A stretch of DNA of 8,794 nucleotides, from the NCBI GenBank assembly GCA_020216625.1, contig JAIUYB010000068.1:1-8794 (forward strand). Reading direction: 5' to 3'. The notes under the pieces are model-generated. The model saw nothing but the letters and a program-made list of their open reading frames with translations. It was not told where the DNA came from and made no database searches. Source of the stretch: Desulfarculus sp. (lineage in GTDB: Bacteria > Desulfobacterota > Desulfarculia > Desulfarculales > Desulfarculaceae). Positions 5,660 to 8,794 of this stretch are shown piece after piece (position 1 is the first letter of the stretch; the number at the start of each line of letters is the position of its first letter). The translations under genes were made by a program, and so were the position numbers.

Positions 5660-8241
5660 GCCCCACCTCCGGCTGGCGCGGTCTCCAGGTTGTAATTGCC
5701 CTCGCGGAAGGCCCGGGCCAGCCAGTCGACCATGCTCCGGTCGTGCATCAGCATGTCCATCTGTCTGGTGAACAGGATCAGCCGACCGATGGCCTTGAGG
5801 TGCTCCAGGGTTGCCTCCTGTTCGTACTTCTTCAGGAAGGCGCTCACCGCGTCGCCGGTGCGCTCCACCACGAACCCCATCTCCCCCATGATCTTAACGA
5901 TCAACTCGCCGCGCAGCACCCGGCGGTCCTCGGCGGCCGCCCCGCCCACGAAGCGGAAGTTGATGTAGTTGTCGTTCTGATTGGGGCCGCAAAAGCAGTC
6001 CAGGGCCGCGAAATGATAGCCCACCCGGGAGTTGAAGTTCAGGTAGTCGCCGCTGACGATGGCGAAGGCCCGTTGACCCATCTCGCGCACCTTGCCGTCA
6101 TTGGGTGGGGTCAACAGGGAGGAGCTGAAGACCGAGGCCAGTCCCTTGAGGCTCACCGGTCGCGGCCGATCCCAGGCGATGGCCGGGTCCAGTAGGCCCT
6201 CCAACAAGGCGCGGCCGGGGCCGGAGATCACGTCCTCCAACCAGATCAGGTTGCCGGCGTTCTCGCGCAGCCCACCACCCAAGTCGATCAGGCACAGCTC
6301 GAAGGGCAGCTTGTGGCCCACCCGCCGGGCCTGGGCGTTGGCCGCCTGGCCGATGCGGTCGCCCAACACGAACATTTCGTGAAATGACTTTTCGTGCGCG
6401 AAGCGAATGATGTCGTGCAGGGTGGCGCAGCGGGCCGGGGTGAACCCCGGCGAGCGGGGATTGGTCAGGGTCAAGGGGGTGATGAGCTGGGCCGCGCGAT
6501 ACCAGGAGGGCTTGGTCCTGGCCAGAGCCGGCCGCCCCCGTTCCTGATCGGACGTCGCGTGCAGGATGGCCTCCACCCTGCCGGGGAAGACCCGGCGGGC
6601 GGTGGCGTCCAGGGTGATGAGGGTTCCCGGGGTCAGCGCGGCCATGGCCCCGGGACATCCCACCAGGGCCGGCACCCCGAACTCCCGGGCCAGGGAGGCC
6701 ATGTGTCCGGTCACCCCACCCACCTCGGTGATCACCCCGGCCGCCCGGTGCAGCACCGCGGCGAAGGCCGGCGAGGAGTTGGGCGCCACCAGGATCGCCC
6801 CGTCCGGAAAACCGGCCAGGTCGTTTTCGCCCCGCACCGGGTGGACCAGTCCGGCCGCCGTCCCCGGGCAGGCGGTTTGGCCGCCCTCCAGGATGGGAGT
6901 CGCGCCCAGGGCCCGGGCCGTGGTTGGCCCCGGAGTGGAATCCAGGATTTGCAGCGGACGGGATTGCAGAATGATGAAGCGCGCGTCGGCATCGAGGGCC
7001 CACTCCACGTCCTGGGGGCGGCCAAATTCCTTTTCCAGCGAAAGGCCCAGGCGGGCCAACTCCAAAACCCGCTCCGGGTCAAGGGCGGCTTGACCGGCCC
7101 GTTCGGCGGGCACCGGCTGGGTGCGAACCCCGTGACCATCGGAGACCACCTGGCTGGCCTTGGACCCCAGCTCGGTGGAGGCCAGCGCCAGACCGTGGTG
7201 GCGGTCCAGCCGGTGGATGTCCGGCGTCACCGAGCCATCCACCAAACCCAGGCCCAGGCCGTAGACCGCGCTGATGATCAGTTGCCCTCGGCCGCCGCCC
7301 AGGGGGTCGCGGCTGTACATCACTCCGCTGACCTCCGGAGCCAACAGCTCCTGGGCCAGCACCGCCATCTCGGCGTCCTCGTCCTTGAGCCCGTTCTTGC
7401 GTCGATACATGATGGCCTGGGGTGAGTAGAGACTGGCCACCACCTGACGATAGGCGTCCTCCATCCCCTCCGGCCTCACTCCCAAGACGCTGGTGTATTG
7501 CCCGGCGAAAGAGGTTTCGGTGTCCTCTCCCACCGCGCTGCTGCGCAGAGAGAGCAGGGGCTCGCGTCCCAGGCGGTCGTAGAGGTCCTGGGCCGCCTCA
7601 AAAAGCGCGGCGACCACCTCGGGCGGCATGGGGGCGCGGCGCACCTTATCTTGCAGGCGACGGCTGGCGGCCAGGAGGTTGTGGTAACTGGTGTCCTCCA
7701 GGAGCATCACCTCCTGGCGCACCTGACCATCCAGGCCGGAAAAACTCATGAAGCGGCGAAAGCTGTCGGTGGTGATGGCGAAGCCATCGCAGACCGGATG
7801 GCCGGAGCGGGCGATCTGGGCCAGATTGGCGGCCTTGGCCCCCACCAGGTGGCCCTGGCCGCGCTCGATGGCCTTCAAGGGCAGGGTCAGCTCGCCCACG
7901 CCCTCCCCAGGGGCCAGCACGTCGTCGATGTCGTGACGGATGGCGTCGAAGGCGGCCAGCAGCCCGGGGTAGCGGTCGCCGGAGAGACGGGCCAGGTGCC
8001 GGATCATCTTGTAGACCTTGGCGCTGGCCGCGATATAGCGGGAGCGGATGAAGTCCAGACCCAGGGCCCCGCCGTCCAACAGGCGGTTCTCGATCTCGGC
8101 GATGATGGCCAGGACCTCGTTGTTGGCGCGCAGGAGATACTTGAACTCCCGGAACCTCAGCTTGAGGTCCTGGAAATCCGCCGACGCCGGCGGCCGGCTG
8201 CGGAAGAGCCGGCCCAATCTCGCGCCCAGACCTCCGGCCAA
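5656..8241 (-). CDS. PEP-synthase/dikinase-like phosphotransferase with non-canonical C-terminal domain
   Basis: 861 residues. Residues about 20-110 form a helical N-terminal extension. The ATP-binding dikinase domain (about 120-430) keeps GAKAANL (134-140), SLRSSAVGEDTETSF (231-245, R233), the segment SGVMYSRDP, and DVEWALD...ILQSRP (about 411-429, E413, Q426, R428). The swivelling phosphohistidine domain (about 455-560) carries GGVTGHMASLAREFGVPALVG, with catalytic H513. PEP synthase and pyruvate phosphate dikinase would then have a TIM barrel that binds PEP/pyruvate. Here residues about 575-855 show none of its motifs and instead hold a different domain with LCLIDLGGGL, SRVGYHF, NDNYINFRFVGGAA and LILFTRQMDMLM. 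From memory, similar proteins occur in other Desulfobacterota and are annotated simply as PEP/pyruvate-binding proteins. So ATP-dependent phosphorylation of H513 is well supported, but the acceptor is unknown, as in rifampin phosphotransferase or glucan water dikinase. The TTG start has GGAGG 8 bases upstream, and the 3' end overlaps the kinase gene by 4 bases. Confidence 0.88.
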   Translation of the reverse strand: MAGGLGARLGRLFRSRPPASADFQDLKLRFREFKYLLRANNEVLAIIAEIENRLLDGGALGLDFIRSRYIAASAKVYKMIRHLARLSGDRYPGLLAAFDAIRHDIDDVLAPGEGVGELTLPLKAIERGQGHLVGAKAANLAQIARSGHPVCDGFAITTDSFRRFMSFSGLDGQVRQEVMLLEDTSYHNLLAASRRLQDKVRRAPMPPEVVAALFEAAQDLYDRLGREPLLSLRSSAVGEDTETSFAGQYTSVLGVRPEGMEDAYRQVVASLYSPQAIMYRRKNGLKDEDAEMAVLAQELLAPEVSGVMYSRDPLGGGRGQLIISAVYGLGLGLVDGSVTPDIHRLDRHHGLALASTELGSKASQVVSDGHGVRTQPVPAERAGQAALDPERVLELARLGLSLEKEFGRPQDVEWALDADARFIILQSRPLQILDSTPGPTTARALGATPILEGGQTACPGTAAGLVHPVRGENDLAGFPDGAILVAPNSSPAFAAVLHRAAGVITEVGGVTGHMASLAREFGVPALVGCPGAMAALTPGTLITLDATARRVFPGRVEAILHATSDQERGRPALARTKPSWYRAAQLITPLTLTNPRSPGFTPARCATLHDIIRFAHEKSFHEMFVLGDRIGQAANAQARRVGHKLPFELCLIDLGGGLRENAGNLIWLEDVISGPGRALLEGLLDPAIAWDRPRPVSLKGLASVFSSSLLTPPNDGKVREMGQRAFAIVSGDYLNFNSRVGYHFAALDCFCGPNQNDNYINFRFVGGAAAEDRRVLRGELIVKIMGEMGFVVERTGDAVSAFLKKYEQEATLEHLKAIGRLILFTRQMDMLMHDRSMVDWLARAFREGNYNLETAPAGGGA

Positions 8242-8244
8242 GTC

Positions 8245-8517
8245 TCAGCCCTCCCCCTGGTCCTTCCAGCCCCGGCCTCCACCCAAAGGTCCGACGATGC
8301 CCACCGGCTGGTACTGGTCACGCACGTCCTCCGGGGCCCAGCGTCTGAGCGCCAGACGGGCGGCGACCACCGTCAAAAAGGCCAGGGGCACGAACACCTT
8401 CATGAAGGCGTAGGCGATCTCGTCCAGATGCTGACGTCCGTAGTCAATGGCCAACACCAGCTCGACCATCAACAGAACGTCCATGGTCACCAGAATGATC
8501 ATTCGCTTGCGGTTCAC
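8245..8517 (-). CDS. Small two-helix inner-membrane protein, 90 aa, function unknown
   Basis: 90 residues from a GTG at 8517. Helix 1 (about 6-24) contains two acidic residues, D13 and E19, and helix 2 (about 36-57) contains K40 and R54, which is unusual for a plain anchor. The C-terminal 30 residues are Gly-rich and hydrophilic, ending GWKDQGEG. AAGGAGG lies 5 bases before the GTG, a near-ideal ribosome binding site. The stop is only 3 bases from the TTG start of the dikinase-like gene, so the two are probably co-translated and may work together, for instance with this protein as a membrane partner of that cytoplasmic enzyme; this role is inferred from position. No named family is recognised. 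Confidence 0.8.
   Translation of the reverse strand: MNRKRMIILVTMDVLLMVELVLAIDYGRQHLDEIAYAFMKVFVPLAFLTVVAARLALRRWAPEDVRDQYQPVGIVGPLGGGRGWKDQGEG
8250..8254 (-). promoter_or_regulatory. Ribosome binding site supporting the TTG start of the dikinase-like gene
   Basis: GGAGG, within GGGGGAGGG on the minus strand, lies 8 bases before the TTG at 8241-8239 and inside the end of the preceding gene. It is the main reason to accept the rare start codon. Confidence 0.65.
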
Positions 8518-8522
8518 CGAGA

Positions 8523-8529
8523 CCTCCTT
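8523..8529 (-). promoter_or_regulatory. Ribosome binding site supporting the GTG start of the 90-aa gene
   Basis: AAGGAGG on the minus strand lies 5 bases before the GTG at 8517. It comes 5 bases after a long stem-loop, so folding of the leader could affect access to it. Confidence 0.75.
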
Positions 8530-8534
8530 GGGGG

Positions 8535-8583
8535 CTCCAGGCCCCGGGGCTGGATCGTGGGGGGTTCGCCCCGGAGCCTGGAG
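8535..8583 (-). promoter_or_regulatory. 16-bp stem-loop in the leader of the five-gene run
   Basis: CTCCAGGCCCCGGGGC (8535-8550) pairs with GCCCCGGAGCCTGGAG (8568-8583). The only non-Watson-Crick position is G-U when transcribed from the minus strand but C-A from the plus strand, which suggests a minus-strand RNA structure. The loop is 17 bases. No T tract follows, so it is a poor intrinsic terminator. It stands between the end of the upstream gene and the strong ribosome binding site of the 90-aa gene and could act as an mRNA-end stabiliser, partial terminator or leader element. Confidence 0.5.
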
Positions 8584-8602
8584 AGTGGAGGGGCGATTGC
8601 CA

Positions 8603-8794
8603 TCACTTCTTGCGCAGATCCTGCTTGGTCACGTTCATGACCTTCAAGGCCACGAACTTGTCGCCCTTTTGTTCATAGGCCACCCGGATCTTGTCGCCAG
8701 CGGCCGGCACCAAACCAATCTTGGCGGTGGAGGTGTCGAAGACCACCTCGGTCATGGTCTTGGGCACCTTGTTCTTGTCCGGCTCGCTGTTCTT
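8603..8794 (-). CDS. C-terminal part of an unidentified beta-rich protein (partial)
   Basis: The minus-strand frame is open from the window edge (8794) to TGA at 8603-8605 and gives the last 63 residues. The readable core is MTEVVFDTSTAKIGLV, then GDKIRVAYEQKGDKFVALKV, ending VTKQDLRKK. The alternation of strands, Lys content and the 'V.GD.I.V.YE..GDK..A' pattern resemble the small OB-like beta domains of secreted or periplasmic hypothetical proteins that bind metals or cations. That resemblance is weak and the rest of the protein lies outside the window. It is followed by 85 bases holding the stem-loop and then the 90-aa gene on the same strand, so it may or may not share the transcript. Confidence 0.7.
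   Translation of the reverse strand, partial: KNSEPDKNKVPKTMTEVVFDTSTAKIGLVPAAGDKIRVAYEQKGDKFVALKVMNVTKQDLRKK

Larger units (their letters stand above)
2197..8517 (-). other. Probable five-gene operon: membrane protein, dikinase-like enzyme, sensor kinase, response regulator, porin
   Basis: The genes follow one another on the minus strand with a 3-base gap, a 4-base ATGA overlap, an 8-base overlap (if the response regulator starts at 4008) and an 84-base gap before the porin. No terminator is visible inside. The tight coupling of the first four argues for coordinated production. The porin could also be expressed separately, since its leader is long enough for a promoter, though none is convincing. 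The promoter of the run was not identified; it would lie upstream of 8517 or of the partial gene at the right edge. Confidence 0.7.

Noticed and set aside
6394..8640. Long plus-strand open frames (343 and 380 residues) over the dikinase-like gene
   Set aside because: They lie antisense to a recognised enzyme, lack recognisable domains or good starts, and one runs across three separate minus-strand genes.

Overview
The window is GC-rich bacterial DNA, densely packed with genes and carrying no visible rRNA, tRNA, transposase, integrase or CRISPR array. The gene mix suggests a Desulfobacterota (former deltaproteobacterial) chromosome: a zinc-ribbon/SPOR membrane protein, a putative porin with an N-terminal coiled coil, and a PEP-utilising enzyme with a non-standard C-terminus. 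This taxonomic call is inferred from family resemblance and is not proven.

Left region (1-808). The Lys-rich 3' end of a plus-strand gene meets, with overlapping stop codons, two tandem minus-strand genes for small four-cysteine proteins of 66 and 67 residues. The 334-base divergent intergenic region that follows holds an AT-rich island in otherwise GC-rich DNA. The island contains a candidate minus-strand promoter, a perfect 13-bp palindrome fitting the FadR-type GntR operator pattern, and a 12-bp-period repeat. The whole island lies between the arms of a distant 13-bp inverted repeat.

Middle (809-2182). A plus-strand gene encodes a single-pass inner-membrane protein with a cytoplasmic zinc ribbon, an acidic/proline-rich stretch, one membrane helix, a periplasmic Pro/Ala-rich linker and a C-terminal SPOR (peptidoglycan-binding) domain. 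It ends in a strong intrinsic terminator with a 14-bp perfect stem, itself flanked by an outer inverted repeat.

Right (2197-8517, minus strand). A compact five-gene run reads, in transcription order: a 90-residue two-helix membrane protein; an 861-residue PEP-synthase/dikinase-like phosphotransferase; a membrane sensor histidine kinase with a Cache-like periplasmic domain; a single-domain response regulator; and an outer-membrane porin. The first four are translationally coupled (3-base gap, 4-base ATGA overlap, 8-base overlap), and the porin follows after about 84 bases. The large enzyme keeps the ATP-binding domain and the swivelling phosphohistidine domain of the dikinases, but the usual pyruvate/PEP TIM barrel is absent. 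An unrelated C-terminal domain of about 280 residues replaces it, so its phosphate acceptor is unknown. Coupling this enzyme to a two-component pair and a porin is the most interesting feature of the window. It looks like a signalling or uptake module built on a dikinase with an exchanged acceptor domain. Upstream, beyond a 16-bp stem-loop, is the 3' end of a separate small-domain minus-strand gene.
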